Part shown: positions 43,444-51,569 of the stretch, piece by piece | How the letters are laid out: every line of letters begins with the position of its first letter | Numbering within the stretch: the first letter of the stretch is position 1 | Assembly: GCA_021295155.1 (NCBI GenBank) | Contig: JAJTJC010000035.1 | Coordinates: 496,001 to 560,000, forward strand | From: Flavobacteriaceae bacterium D16 | GTDB lineage: Bacteria; Bacteroidota; Bacteroidia; Flavobacteriales; Flavobacteriaceae | Reading direction: 5' to 3' | DNA length: 64,000 nt | The notes under the pieces: generated by a model | Seen by the model: only the letters and a program-made list of their open reading frames with translations | The model's database searches: none | What the model was told of the DNA's origin: nothing | Position numbers and translations under genes: made by a program

Positions 43444-43455
43444 AAAGAATGGTAA

Positions 43456-44109
43456 TTAATATCGTTTCTTTCCTCTACTACCACCCCTTGAGCCTTTTTT
43501 CCCGGAACCTCCCCGGTTAGACTTGCTTATGCGGTTTTTGAGGAATTGTCCACTGTCTGTTAAGTTTTCCCCATCAGAGGCAAGATCAATCTTGCCATCG
43601 CTCAATTCAAACAAATGCTTGAAAATCACCTGATCGTCTACAGTATCCTTGTTCCAGTTCAGGTAACATTTCTTCATATGGTTAGCGATAGCATATTCCA
43701 GGCCTGATCTCTTATCCCCTTTTTCCCAATTAATGGCAACATCGATCATCCTTTTGATATTGTTCCCATAAAAACGGTATTTAGGAAAATTCTGGGGGTA
43801 TTCCAGCGGATCGGGACGTTGCTGAAGCACTTCTTTACTGGTAATTGGAAAAGGTGAATCTACATCCAATTTAAAATCGGACATGATAAAAAGCTGGTCC
43901 CATAATTTATGCTGGAAATCCGGTACATCCCTGAGGTGGGGCTGTAAATTTCCCATCACACTTATGATGGCTTTGGCTACGCGGTTACGCTCTTCACGAT
44001 CTGCAATAGAAACTGCATAATCAACCATCTTTTGAAAATGGCGACCGTATTCCGGAATAATGAGCATTGAGCGTTCTGTATTGTATTCTAAGTGGTTAAC
44101 TGCGTCCAA
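43456..44109 (-). CDS. DUF4290 protein
   Basis: 217 residues, with the family opening LEYNTERSMLIIPEYGRHFQKMVDYAV and a central helical region (MKKCYLNWNKDT near 165). The C-terminus is Gly-, Ser-, Lys-, Arg-rich (RGGSGKKGSRGGSRGKKR), suggesting nucleic-acid or polyanion binding. The family is confined to Bacteroidota and its biochemical role is unknown. It is placed 12 nt upstream of murA, so the two are almost surely co-transcribed and may share a link to envelope growth. Confidence 0.82.
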   Translation of the reverse strand: MDAVNHLEYNTERSMLIIPEYGRHFQKMVDYAVSIADREERNRVAKAIISVMGNLQPHLRDVPDFQHKLWDQLFIMSDFKLDVDSPFPITSKEVLQQRPDPLEYPQNFPKYRFYGNNIKRMIDVAINWEKGDKRSGLEYAIANHMKKCYLNWNKDTVDDQVIFKHLFELSDGKIDLASDGENLTDSGQFLKNRISKSNRGGSGKKGSRGGSRGKKRY

Positions 44110-44181
44110 TATATATGTGATTTAAGAGGTAGTATTTGAATAACGAAAGCAAGGTAACAAAATTATGATTCATTCGAGGGC

Positions 44182-44469
44182 TTACAGAGAGATAACGCCT
44201 TCTACCTTACCAACTTCCTTGTATTTTTCAATTACTTCATCCGGGTTTTTTAAATTAACGGTGATTGAAAGGCTGGTGTATTTACCTTTACTTGATTGTT
44301 TAGACTCGATTACCGCTCCTGTGTTATCAAAAATATCCTGAATCTGGCTTATCCTTTCCGGGTCAGTGGGTACGATAAACTTATACAGATAGTCGGCTGG
44401 CCATTGTGTGTTTTTAAGTAACTCAGCTTTCAACCGGTTGTAAAATGCTTCGGCCTTATCAGGATCCAT
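44182..44469 (-). CDS. DUF493-family small protein
   Basis: 95 residues from ATG 44469 (MDPDKAEAFYNRL); a longer upstream in-frame start would run into the divergent ATPase gene and is rejected. The ferredoxin-like DUF493/YbeD fold is recognisable by the strand-helix pattern NTQWPADYLYKFIVPTD, SSKGKYTSLSITV and the final GKVEGVISL. YbeD-like proteins are probable ligand-binding regulators without known reaction. Divergent from the AAA_28 ATPase. Confidence 0.85.
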   Translation of the reverse strand: MDPDKAEAFYNRLKAELLKNTQWPADYLYKFIVPTDPERISQIQDIFDNTGAVIESKQSSKGKYTSLSITVNLKNPDEVIEKYKEVGKVEGVISL

Positions 44470-44557
44470 TACAATCTTTTTGCAAATATACAGGATCAAC
44501 TTCAATTTTAAGAGCAGGTGTTGAATGATTACTTTTGTACGGACAAACATATTCCTA

Positions 44558-45124
44558 ATGCCCCCAAAAAAAGTTGTTATTACAGGTGGTCCCGGTACCG
44601 GTAAAACTAGTTTAATCAATGCCCTTTTAGATAAGGGATATACTTGTTTTGAAGAAATCATAAGGAGTCTTACCTCTGAAGCCAAAAGGGATACCCCTAC
44701 AGAACAGGTTGCACAAAACCCACTTGCTTTTGTACAGGACCCTTTTGATTTTAACACTAAACTTCTGGAAGGTCGTATGGAACAGTTCCATAAAGCAAGC
44801 ATGCACCAGACCTCCATCGTTTTCTATGACAGGGGCATACCTGACGTAATTGCGTACATGGACTATTTTGGACAATCGTATACCCAATATTTTGAACGCG
44901 CCTGCAGAGAATTGCGGTACGATGAAGTAATTTTACTACCTCCCTGGAAAGATATTTACAAGGCCGATGAAGAACGCTTGGAATCGTTTGAAGAAGCGGT
45001 TGCCATACATGGTCACCTGGAAGAGACCTATCACGGATTGGGCTACGGCCCGGTTCTGGTGCCCAAAGGAACCATAACAGAGCGTACAACATTTATTATT
45101 GAGGCATTAAACCTGCAGATGTGA
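44558..45124 (+). CDS. AAA_28-family ATPase (NadR/Ttd14-like kinase fold)
   Basis: 188 residues from ATG 44558; codons before it belong to the gap. Walker A is GGPGTGKTSLI at the N-terminus, and the DRGIPDVIAYMDYFGQ block (near 98) is the conserved AAA_28 signature resembling the NadR kinase and Ttd14. The substrate is unknown; a P-loop nucleotide-dependent function is certain from the motif. The stop overlaps the GTG of recQ by 4 nt, making the first member of an operon with recQ and fmt. Confidence 0.85.
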   Translation: MPPKKVVITGGPGTGKTSLINALLDKGYTCFEEIIRSLTSEAKRDTPTEQVAQNPLAFVQDPFDFNTKLLEGRMEQFHKASMHQTSIVFYDRGIPDVIAYMDYFGQSYTQYFERACRELRYDEVILLPPWKDIYKADEERLESFEEAVAIHGHLEETYHGLGYGPVLVPKGTITERTTFIIEALNLQM

Positions 45125-47019
45125 GAGAAGATGCATCCCAAATTCTGAAAAAATATTGGGGCCATGATAGCTTTCGTGGCTCACAGGCCAGTATCATCGA
45201 TGCAACCTTGCAAAAACAAGATGTACTGGCCCTATTACCTACGGGTGGCGGTAAGTCTGTTTGTTATCAGGTGCCCACATTACTACAGGAAGGTATCTGT
45301 ATTGTAGTTAGCCCTTTAATTGCGCTAATTGAAGACCAGGTAAATGCATTAAAAAGAAAAGATATCAGGGCTCTGGGACTAACTGGCGGACTTAGTTTTG
45401 ATGAGGTGCTGACCCTGTTAGACAATTGTCTTTATGGAAATTACCGATTCCTGTATCTATCGCCTGAACGCCTGCAACAAGAACTGGTACGTGAAAAAAT
45501 CAAAGGCATGCCTGTTAATCTGATTGCTATTGATGAAGCGCACTGTATCTCTCAATGGGGTCATGATTTTCGTCCGGCATATCTGGATTGTGCTATTCTT
45601 CGCGAGCTCCACCCGGAAGCCCCGATTATGGCCTTGACTGCTACTGCTACTGAACGGGTAGCCCGGGATATAGTTGAAAATCTGGGCCTTAACCATCCCC
45701 GTGTCTTCAAGGACTCCTTTTTAAGGAAAAATATAAGTTATACCGTATTCTGGGAGGAGGACAAAAGATACCGTTTGGCAATTCTTTGTAAAGCAACGCA
45801 AAAAAGCGGAATCATCTATGTGCGCTCAAGGCGAATGACTCAGGAATTGGCCGGATTGCTAAATAAAAAAGGATTAAAGAGCCATTATTACCATGGAGGT
45901 ATGACCAGTTCGGAAAAGTCGGACAAGCTTAATGACTGGCTCCACGACAAGGTACAATTCATGGTAGCAACCAATGCTTTTGGAATGGGTGTGGATAAAC
46001 CGGATGTCGGTCTTGTGGTTCACTATCAAATCCCGGATAACCTGGAAAATTACTTCCAGGAATCGGGACGAGCAGGACGTGATGGTAAAGCAGCACAAGC
46101 CATATTATTGACCAACAAAGCGGATGAAGCACGGTTAAAAGAACAATTCCTGAGTGTACTCCCCAGCATAACCTATCTGAAACTGGTCTACCGTAAATTG
46201 AATAATTATTTCCAAATCTCCTATGGCGGGGGTGAACACGAGAGTTATCCTTTTCATTTTGACTCTTTTTGTGAGGTATATGATTTTCAGTATATGCTCA
46301 CTTACAATGCCCTTAGAATTCTAGACCAACAATCCGTGATCAGTCTTTCTCAGGAATTCAGCAGGCATACAACGGTTAAGCTTGAAGCCTCTAAAAAAGA
46401 CCTGTTCAACTATATGGAAGTGAATCGGGCGGTTGCTGAAATAATTCAGGTAGTGCTTCGGACCTATGGAGGGGTGTTTGATTTTGAGACAAGGATTAAC
46501 CCTGTATTGATTGGTAAAAAAACAGGAAAATCCGAACAGTTAATAATGGATAGCCTCAAAAAGATGGAGGCCGATGGTTTGTTAAGCCTGCATATACAGG
46601 ATCGGGATATGAAAATAACCTTCCTGCTGCCAAGGGAAGACGATTTGGTTATCAATCGATTTGCCAAAATAGTAAAGGCACATCACAGGCTGAAAGCACA
46701 GAACCTCCAAAAAATGCTGGACTATCTCGAAAATGACAAAGTATGCAGGAGTAAGCAGTTACTGCACTATTTTGGACAGGAACTGAAAGATGATTGTCGA
46801 TCCTGTGATGTTTGTAAAAGAAAATACAACACGTTTAGTTTACCGTCAGATCTAACTGAAAGAATACTCAAGCAACTCCGGGAATCCGGCAGCACTTCCA
46901 GGGAATTGGTCGCCAGCCTTCCTGATGATGAGGAAATGATACTGGAAAACTTACGGGAAATGCTTGAAGACGGAAGTATTAGCCTGAATCATAAAAATGA
47001 GTATATTCTGAACATATGA
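45121..47019 (+). CDS. recQ: RecQ-family DNA helicase
   Basis: 632 residues starting at GTG 45121, overlapping the ATPase stop. Helicase motifs: Walker A LLPTGGGKSVCYQVP (near 40), motif II AIDEAHCISQWGHDFRP (near 138), motif III TATA, and QESGRAGRDG (near 315). The RQC zinc cysteines appear in KVCRSKQLLHYFGQ and CRSCDVCKRK (near 540-565). It unwinds forked or joint DNA in recombination repair. It lacks the HRDC domain, as many Bacteroidota RecQ do. The stop overlaps fmt's ATG by 4 nt, typical of an operon. Confidence 0.95.
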   Translation: MREDASQILKKYWGHDSFRGSQASIIDATLQKQDVLALLPTGGGKSVCYQVPTLLQEGICIVVSPLIALIEDQVNALKRKDIRALGLTGGLSFDEVLTLLDNCLYGNYRFLYLSPERLQQELVREKIKGMPVNLIAIDEAHCISQWGHDFRPAYLDCAILRELHPEAPIMALTATATERVARDIVENLGLNHPRVFKDSFLRKNISYTVFWEEDKRYRLAILCKATQKSGIIYVRSRRMTQELAGLLNKKGLKSHYYHGGMTSSEKSDKLNDWLHDKVQFMVATNAFGMGVDKPDVGLVVHYQIPDNLENYFQESGRAGRDGKAAQAILLTNKADEARLKEQFLSVLPSITYLKLVYRKLNNYFQISYGGGEHESYPFHFDSFCEVYDFQYMLTYNALRILDQQSVISLSQEFSRHTTVKLEASKKDLFNYMEVNRAVAEIIQVVLRTYGGVFDFETRINPVLIGKKTGKSEQLIMDSLKKMEADGLLSLHIQDRDMKITFLLPREDDLVINRFAKIVKAHHRLKAQNLQKMLDYLENDKVCRSKQLLHYFGQELKDDCRSCDVCKRKYNTFSLPSDLTERILKQLRESGSTSRELVASLPDDEEMILENLREMLEDGSISLNHKNEYILNI

Positions 47020-47963
47020 GAGCATTGCGAATTGTTTTTATGGGGACCCCTGATTTTGCCGTCCCAACCCTGGAGGCCTTACTTAATCAAGGTTATGAAG
47101 TGGTTGGCGTAATAACGGCTCCGGATAAACCCGCTGGACGGGGGAGAAAACTACATGAGTCAGCGGTTAAGCGATACGCCAGGGATAAGGGGTTGACTAT
47201 TTTACAACCCACCAATTTAAAAAGTCCTGATTTTCAGCAGGAACTTAGAGCACTTAAAGCCAACTTGCAGATCGTAGTCGCTTTTCGAATGCTGCCCAGG
47301 GAGGTATGGGAGATGCCTGAATACGGCACGGTAAACCTGCATGCCTCTCTCCTACCCCAATACCGGGGAGCTGCCCCCATTAACTGGGCCATCATCAATG
47401 GCGAAACCAAGACCGGGGTCACTACCTTTTATATTAATGAGCGGATAGATACCGGTGAAATTATTTTGCAGGATAAAACAGCGATTCATTCTGATGAAAA
47501 TGCCGGAGCGCTTCATGACCGACTTATGCTTTTAGGTGCCGAACTGGTTCTTAAGACCGTAGCACTTATCCAGAAAGATAAGGTGCAGCCCATTGTCCAA
47601 TTGGAAACAGGGCAATTAAAGGCAGCTCCAAAGATTAATCGCGATACCTGTAAAATAGACTGGACAGATTCTGCCCTCCTTATTTATAACAAAATTCGCG
47701 GACTAAGCCCTTATCCCGCCTCCTGGACCAACCTTTACAATCCGGACAAACCAACAATGCTTAAGGTTTACAAGGCCGCGTATAGGGAGGAGGGCCATAG
47801 TCATGATCCGGGAAGGTTATTGCTCAAAGACGGACATCTAGAGGTTGCCGTCCATGATGGCTATATCACTTTACTGGAAATACAGATTTCGGGTAAGAAA
47901 AAGATGACTGTAAAAGAGTTTCTTAACGGACATCAGATAGACAATTTAGCCAAACTTGGCTAA
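47016..47963 (+). CDS. fmt: Methionyl-tRNA formyltransferase
   Basis: 315 residues. The formyl-transferase domain opens VFMGTPDFAVPTLEAL and includes the folate-binding signature SLLPQYRGAAPINWAI (near 110) with the catalytic Asn-His-Asp group (VNLHASLLP, and D in ERIDTGEII). The C-terminal OB-like half runs RGLSPYPASWT to the end. It formylates initiator Met-tRNA using 10-formyl-tetrahydrofolate. Its ATG overlaps the recQ stop. Confidence 0.96.
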   Translation: MRALRIVFMGTPDFAVPTLEALLNQGYEVVGVITAPDKPAGRGRKLHESAVKRYARDKGLTILQPTNLKSPDFQQELRALKANLQIVVAFRMLPREVWEMPEYGTVNLHASLLPQYRGAAPINWAIINGETKTGVTTFYINERIDTGEIILQDKTAIHSDENAGALHDRLMLLGAELVLKTVALIQKDKVQPIVQLETGQLKAAPKINRDTCKIDWTDSALLIYNKIRGLSPYPASWTNLYNPDKPTMLKVYKAAYREEGHSHDPGRLLLKDGHLEVAVHDGYITLLEIQISGKKKMTVKEFLNGHQIDNLAKLG

Positions 47964-48066
47964 AGCCCCGTGCTTGTTGCTTTCTAGGAGATTGGCTGTT
48001 TTTTTGCGACTTTATCAACAAAGGCCTGAAGTTATTAACAAAAAAGCCGATTTCCCCCGAATTTAC

Positions 48067-48096
48067 TTGCGTTGACCGCAAATCCATATAAATTTG
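48067..48096 (+). promoter_or_regulatory. Promoter of the HU gene
   Basis: TTG (48067-48069), a 19-nt spacer and TAAATTTG (48089-48096) match the Bacteroidota consensus TTG-N19-TAnnTTTG exactly, 44 nt before the HU start. Confidence 0.8.
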
Positions 48097-48139
48097 TTTA
48101 AGCTTTGAAATATTTAACAACAATTAATTGATTTAAATT

Positions 48140-48412
48140 ATGAACAAAACAGAATTAATTGATGCCATGGCAGCAGATGCCGGTATCACTAAAGCCGCCG
48201 CCAAAAAATCTTTGGAATCTTTTCTGAGCAACGTTGAAAAATCACTTAAAGGTGGTAACAGAGTTTCTCTAGTTGGATTCGGATCTTGGTCTGTTTCCCG
48301 AAGAAATGCCCGAGAAGGAAGAAACCCATCTACTGGAGCTACAATTAAAATTGCTGCAAAGAATGTGGTTAAGTTTAAAGCTGGATCTGACTTAAGCAGC
48401 GCTGTAAACTAA
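48140..48412 (+). CDS. HU-family nucleoid protein
   Basis: 90 residues, the standard HU length. The DNA-binding arm is RNAREGRNPSTGATIKIAAKNVVKFKAG with the conserved RxGRNPxTG, and the dimer core is MNKTELIDAMAADAGITKAAAKKSLESF. It bends and compacts DNA and is abundant. It stands alone under a consensus promoter and ends in a strong terminator, as expected of a highly expressed gene. Confidence 0.95.
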   Translation: MNKTELIDAMAADAGITKAAAKKSLESFLSNVEKSLKGGNRVSLVGFGSWSVSRRNAREGRNPSTGATIKIAAKNVVKFKAGSDLSSAVN

Positions 48413-48432
48413 TTCCTATTCTCTACAATATT

Positions 48433-48467
48433 AAAAAAGCACTTTCCGAAACGGGAAGTGCTTTTTT
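48433..48467 (+). terminator. Terminator of the HU gene
   Basis: AAAAAAGCACTT pairs with AAGTGCTTTTTT around an 11-nt loop, ending in a T-run. Confidence 0.92.
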
Positions 48468-48482
48468 GATTTATATCCCTTT

Positions 48483-48512
48483 TTGTTATTTAGCCGAATT
48501 ATGCTATTTTTA
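48483..48512 (+). promoter_or_regulatory. Probable promoter of yqgE
   Basis: TTG (48483-48485), a 19-nt spacer and TATTTTTA (48505-48512) match the Bacteroidota consensus except for the last base, 17 nt before the ATG. Confidence 0.55.
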
Positions 48513-48529
48513 ATTTAAGCTTTTACACC

Positions 48530-49090
48530 ATGCAGACTCTTAAACCGAAAAAAGGTAAGTTGCTTATTGCAGAACCTGCACTAACAGGGGATGTATCATT
48601 TAACCGGTCTGTAGTATTACTGGCTGAGCATAATGAAGAAGGGTCTGTAGGTTTTATTTTGAACAAGCCATTGGATTTTGACATCAGTGATCTGGTAGAA
48701 GAAATCCACGTGCCTTTCCAGGTTTTCAATGGAGGGCCGGTAGAGCAGGACAATCTTTATTTCATACACAAGGTGCCTCACCTCATTAATGGCAGCATTG
48801 AGATATCTGATGGCATCTATTGGGGAGGTGATTTTGAACGCACAATAGACCTGATCAACAGCAAGGAAATTACGGAACAGGACATCCGATTTTTCCTTGG
48901 TTATTCAGGATGGGCTTCTTTACAGCTTGATGAGGAACTCTCCTCCAGATCCTGGATTGTGGCAAGTAACGAGTACGAAAGTGATATCATCAAGAAATCC
49001 ACCATTGCTTTCTGGAAGGAAAAGATGATTGAACTTGGTGGAGATTACCTTTTATGGAGTAACGCCCCGGAGAATCCGGCGCTCAATTAG
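48530..49090 (+). CDS. YqgE/AlgH-family protein
   Basis: 186 residues. The family motif PKKGKLLIAEPALTG and the fixed pattern FNRSVVLLAEHNEEGSVGFILNKP open the protein, with FNGGPVEQDNLYFIH (near 62) and FFLGYSGWASLQLDEEL in the middle. The fold is known, but the biochemical role is not; links to alginate/transcription in AlgH come from other bacteria. Its 3' end overlaps the class IV aminotransferase gene, which is convergent, by 4 nt. Confidence 0.92.
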   Translation: MQTLKPKKGKLLIAEPALTGDVSFNRSVVLLAEHNEEGSVGFILNKPLDFDISDLVEEIHVPFQVFNGGPVEQDNLYFIHKVPHLINGSIEISDGIYWGGDFERTIDLINSKEITEQDIRFFLGYSGWASLQLDEELSSRSWIVASNEYESDIIKKSTIAFWKEKMIELGGDYLLWSNAPENPALN

Positions 49091-49932
49091 GCTAATCTGG
49101 CCATAGCATTTAGTTTTCCAAGTAAACTCCGTGACACATCCGTTTTATATGCTGCTTTACGGTATTTGGTCACCGGCTGTATCCCTTTTCGAATACTGGT
49201 GATAAAAAGTTCATCTGCCTTTTGTAATTCAAAAGGAGAAATGGGAGCTTCATTAATTTCATAGCCCTCGGTTTTTTGAAGTATCTCCAGCATCTTTCTA
49301 CGAATAATACCATCTCGGCATCCGTCTGAAAGTGGGGGCGTTTTAACTTTGTTCCCCTTAACCAGAAACAAATTTCCATCTAGTGCCTGTACTACATTTT
49401 TACTGGCATTGATTAGTAAACAATCCTGGTAGCCATTTTCACGTGCGTAGATACTTCCGGTTACGGAAAGCAGTCGATTGGTGCTGCTTAACGTAGATAA
49501 CATATCGGCATTGCAGTAAAAATCTTTGTAGAGCTCTACTTCATAAGCGTCATCTGAGAGCGTATAAAATGGTGCATCTCCTTTCTCGGTTGAGATCAGA
49601 TAGCTCACCTCATTATTTGTCTGAAAAAGCTGGGGGCTATCCGCACGATATACCATTATCCTGATAAAAGCTGGCTGCTCCTCCAATTCATTAGCTTTTA
49701 TTAACTTGTGAATTTCTGACTCAAGGAATTCCATGGTGAAATTCATTGGGATCTCCATCCTTAAGATTCGCATGGAAGACATAAGCCTCAGGTAATGTTC
49801 TTCCCAGAAATACAAAACACCGTTAACTATTTTGATATCCTCGTAGAGCGCATCACCAAAGTTCAGACCTCTGTTTGAGTATTTTAGAATGGGATCCTTT
49901 TCGGAAATGAGATTTCCCTGATAATTGAGCAT
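49087..49932 (-). CDS. Class IV aminotransferase homologue without PLP lysine
   Basis: 281 residues from ATG 49932; an upstream in-frame start would run through the terminator hairpin. The overall fold matches class IV PLP enzymes (DAAT/BCAT/ADCL): NRGLNFGDALYEDIKI at the start, and LFLVKGNKVKTPPLSDGCRDGIIRR. The PLP lysine, three residues before the Asn of K-x-x-N, is Ser149 in LSTLSSTNRLL. The Glu that contacts the PLP nitrogen is Gln in VVQALDGNLF. It is therefore probably a pseudoenzyme or a gene in decay. It is the last gene of a minus unit with a START-like gene upstream. Confidence 0.8.
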   Translation of the reverse strand: MLNYQGNLISEKDPILKYSNRGLNFGDALYEDIKIVNGVLYFWEEHYLRLMSSMRILRMEIPMNFTMEFLESEIHKLIKANELEEQPAFIRIMVYRADSPQLFQTNNEVSYLISTEKGDAPFYTLSDDAYEVELYKDFYCNADMLSTLSSTNRLLSVTGSIYARENGYQDCLLINASKNVVQALDGNLFLVKGNKVKTPPLSDGCRDGIIRRKMLEILQKTEGYEINEAPISPFELQKADELFITSIRKGIQPVTKYRKAAYKTDVSRSLLGKLNAMARLA

Positions 49933-49935
49933 AAA

Positions 49936-49958
49936 AAAACCTTCAGAAAATGAAGGCC
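49936..49958 (-). terminator. Terminator abutting the next start codon
   Basis: Read on the minus strand, CCTTCATTTTCTGAAGG forms a 5-bp stem followed by TTTTTTT that runs straight into the A of the ATG at 49932. It would end the START-domain transcript or attenuate the aminotransferase homologue. No space remains for a separate Shine-Dalgarno sequence. Confidence 0.6.
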
Positions 49959-49984
49959 AAATATAATTGTTTTCAATTGATTTG

Positions 49985-50368
49985 TCAGGTAGACCCAAGC
50001 ACTTGCTTAAGATCACCTATCTGATTTTCCCATAACATTTTAGCTTCTTCTACCTCATCTTCTTCCGCAAAATCAGTGATGAAAAGGCTCACATCTTTGG
50101 TAATTTCATCCACTATAATTTTCATTTCAAAATAGTAATCATCTTCGTTAGCCGTCCAGTTGAATTTTACAAATTCATCTGTCTTGCGCTTTAGTAATTT
50201 GGCCTGTTCTTCTGCACCATCCCAAATAAAACTGAACATCTCACCCCTTGAATTCACATTATCTGCAAACCATTCCGAAAGCCCCGAGGGGGTAGACAAA
50301 TACTGATACAGTAACTGTGGAGAAGCCTGAATTACAAACTCAATTTGAAATTTTATCTTGTCACTCAT
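49985..50368 (-). CDS. START-like/AHSA1-type small protein
   Basis: 127 residues from ATG 50368 (MSDKIKFQIEFVI); an upstream in-frame start adds eight residues not expected. The helix-grip fold is indicated by the start QIEFVIQASPQLLYQYLSTPSGLSEWF, a strand-rich middle and the final helix EEAKMLWENQIGDLKQVLG. Members bind hydrophobic ligands or Hsp90; the specific role is unknown. It lies upstream of the aminotransferase homologue with a terminator hairpin between them. Confidence 0.78.
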   Translation of the reverse strand: MSDKIKFQIEFVIQASPQLLYQYLSTPSGLSEWFADNVNSRGEMFSFIWDGAEEQAKLLKRKTDEFVKFNWTANEDDYYFEMKIIVDEITKDVSLFITDFAEEDEVEEAKMLWENQIGDLKQVLGST

Positions 50369-50453
50369 ATCATGGCAATTTTCTTCGAACAATATAGCAT
50401 TTTAAGGATGATAAAAAAATAAAACCAAAAGAAACTTTTTTGAGAGTGGAATG

Positions 50454-50484
50454 TTGAAGAAGACGATTTTTAACTATATATTTG
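50454..50484 (+). promoter_or_regulatory. Promoter of the tRNA with anticodon CAT
   Basis: TTG (50454-50456), a 20-nt spacer and TATATTTG (50477-50484) fit the Bacteroidota consensus, 20 nt before the tRNA. Confidence 0.7.
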
Positions 50485-50504
50485 CAGCCCATTTTTAACC
50501 CCAT

Positions 50505-50578
50505 GGCGAGGTAGCTCAGGTGGTTAGAGCGCAGGATTCATAACCCTGAGGTCGGGAGTTCAAGTCTCCCTCTCGCTA
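50505..50578 (+). tRNA. tRNA-Met (CAT), elongator or Ile2 type
   Basis: 74 nt with D arm GCTC/GAGC, anticodon loop TTCATAA (anticodon CAT) and T arm GGGAG-TTCAAGT-CTCCC. The acceptor GGCGAGG pairs with TCTCGCT with G-T at both ends, discriminator A. The initiator's three G-C pairs below the anticodon are absent, so it is elongator Met or a lysidine-modified Ile2; the sequence alone does not decide. CCA is not encoded. Confidence 0.93.
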
Positions 50579-50582
50579 CAAG

Positions 50583-50608
50583 AAAAGGCCGTATATCGGC
50601 CTTTTTTT
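50583..50608. terminator. Terminator after tRNA, overlapping the purC stop
   Basis: The stem AAAAGGCCG/CGGCCTTTT with loop TATAT is followed by a T-run. It ends the tRNA on + and lies over the last codons of purC on -, whose stop is at 50607-50609. Confidence 0.88.
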
Positions 50609-51563
50609 ATTGCTGTCCCTGGAGAAAACTATTTACGTTATTCTCGATTCGCTGCTCTATTTCCGATAGGTCGGCTTTAACAAAAGTCTCCCCGGTAATA
50701 TTCTCGTATAACTCAATGTATCGCTCTGAAACCGTCTGGATATAGGCATCGGACATTTCCGGGACACTTTGCCCTTCCAATCCCTGGAAGCCATTACTAA
50801 TAAGCCACTGACGCACAAATTCCTTAGATAGCTGTTTTTGAGTCTCCTTGCGGTTTTGCCTTTCCTCATATCCTTCTGCGTAGAAGTAGCGTGAGGAATC
50901 AGGCGTATGGATCTCATCTATCAATACAATTTTTCCGTCTGCGGTTTTCCCAAACTCATATTTAGTGTCTACCAGAATAAGACCACGCTCAGCAGCTAAT
51001 TCTGTTCCCCTTTTAAAAAGGGCTCGGGTATACTGTTCCAGAACCGTATAGTCATCCTCACTTACAATGCCTTTTCTCAGAATGTCCGCCCGGGAAATAT
51101 CTTCATCATGGTCGCCTTTTTCGGCTTTGGTAGCCGGAGTGATGATGGGTTCTGGAAAAGCGTCATTTTCAATCATCCCCTCTGGCATGGGAACCCCACA
51201 AAGCATACGTTTTCCGGCCTTGTACTCCCTTGCTGCATGACCCGACAAATAACCGCGGATAACCATTTCTACCTTAAAAGGTTCGCAGGCATATCCTACC
51301 GCCACATTTGGATCTGGGGTGGCCATTAACCAGTTCGGGACCAGATCTTCGGTATCGGCCATCATCTTTGTGGCGATCTGGTTAAGGATCTGTCCTTTGT
51401 AAGGGATCCCTTTTGGCATAACTACATCAAAGGCAGAAAGGCGGTCCGTGGCTACCATGACCAGCAAACCTCCTTTAAGTCGATACACCTCACGAACTTT
51501 TCCTCGATAAACCGATTCCTGTCCGGGGAATTCAAAATTGGTACTCATTAGGGTGTTAGCCAT
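50607..51563 (-). CDS. purC: SAICAR synthetase
   Basis: 318 residues. The signature [30 protein letters not shown] is at the N-terminus, with [19 protein letters not shown] (near 88), [24 protein letters not shown] (near 185) and [13 protein letters not shown]. It joins CAIR with aspartate in purine synthesis. An internal ATG at residue 6 (51548) is an equally good start. A 6-nt gap to the phoH stop suggests the two are transcribed together. Confidence 0.95.
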   Translation of the reverse strand: MANTLMSTNFEFPGQESVYRGKVREVYRLKGGLLVMVATDRLSAFDVVMPKGIPYKGQILNQIATKMMADTEDLVPNWLMATPDPNVAVGYACEPFKVEMVIRGYLSGHAAREYKAGKRMLCGVPMPEGMIENDAFPEPIITPATKAEKGDHDEDISRADILRKGIVSEDDYTVLEQYTRALFKRGTELAAERGLILVDTKYEFGKTADGKIVLIDEIHTPDSSRYFYAEGYEERQNRKETQKQLSKEFVRQWLISNGFQGLEGQSVPEMSDAYIQTVSERYIELYENITGETFVKADLSEIEQRIENNVNSFLQGQQ

Positions 51564-51569
51564 GCAGGA

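Noticed and set aside
44182-44817. Extended DUF493 frame starting near 44817
   Set aside because: The added part lies inside the AAA_28 gene on the other strand and has no family similarity; the ATG at 44469 gives the normal 95-residue protein.
50505-50578. Initiator tRNA-fMet
   Set aside because: The three G-C pairs in the anticodon stem and the mismatch at 1:72 that mark initiator tRNA are absent; elongator Met or Ile2 fits better.
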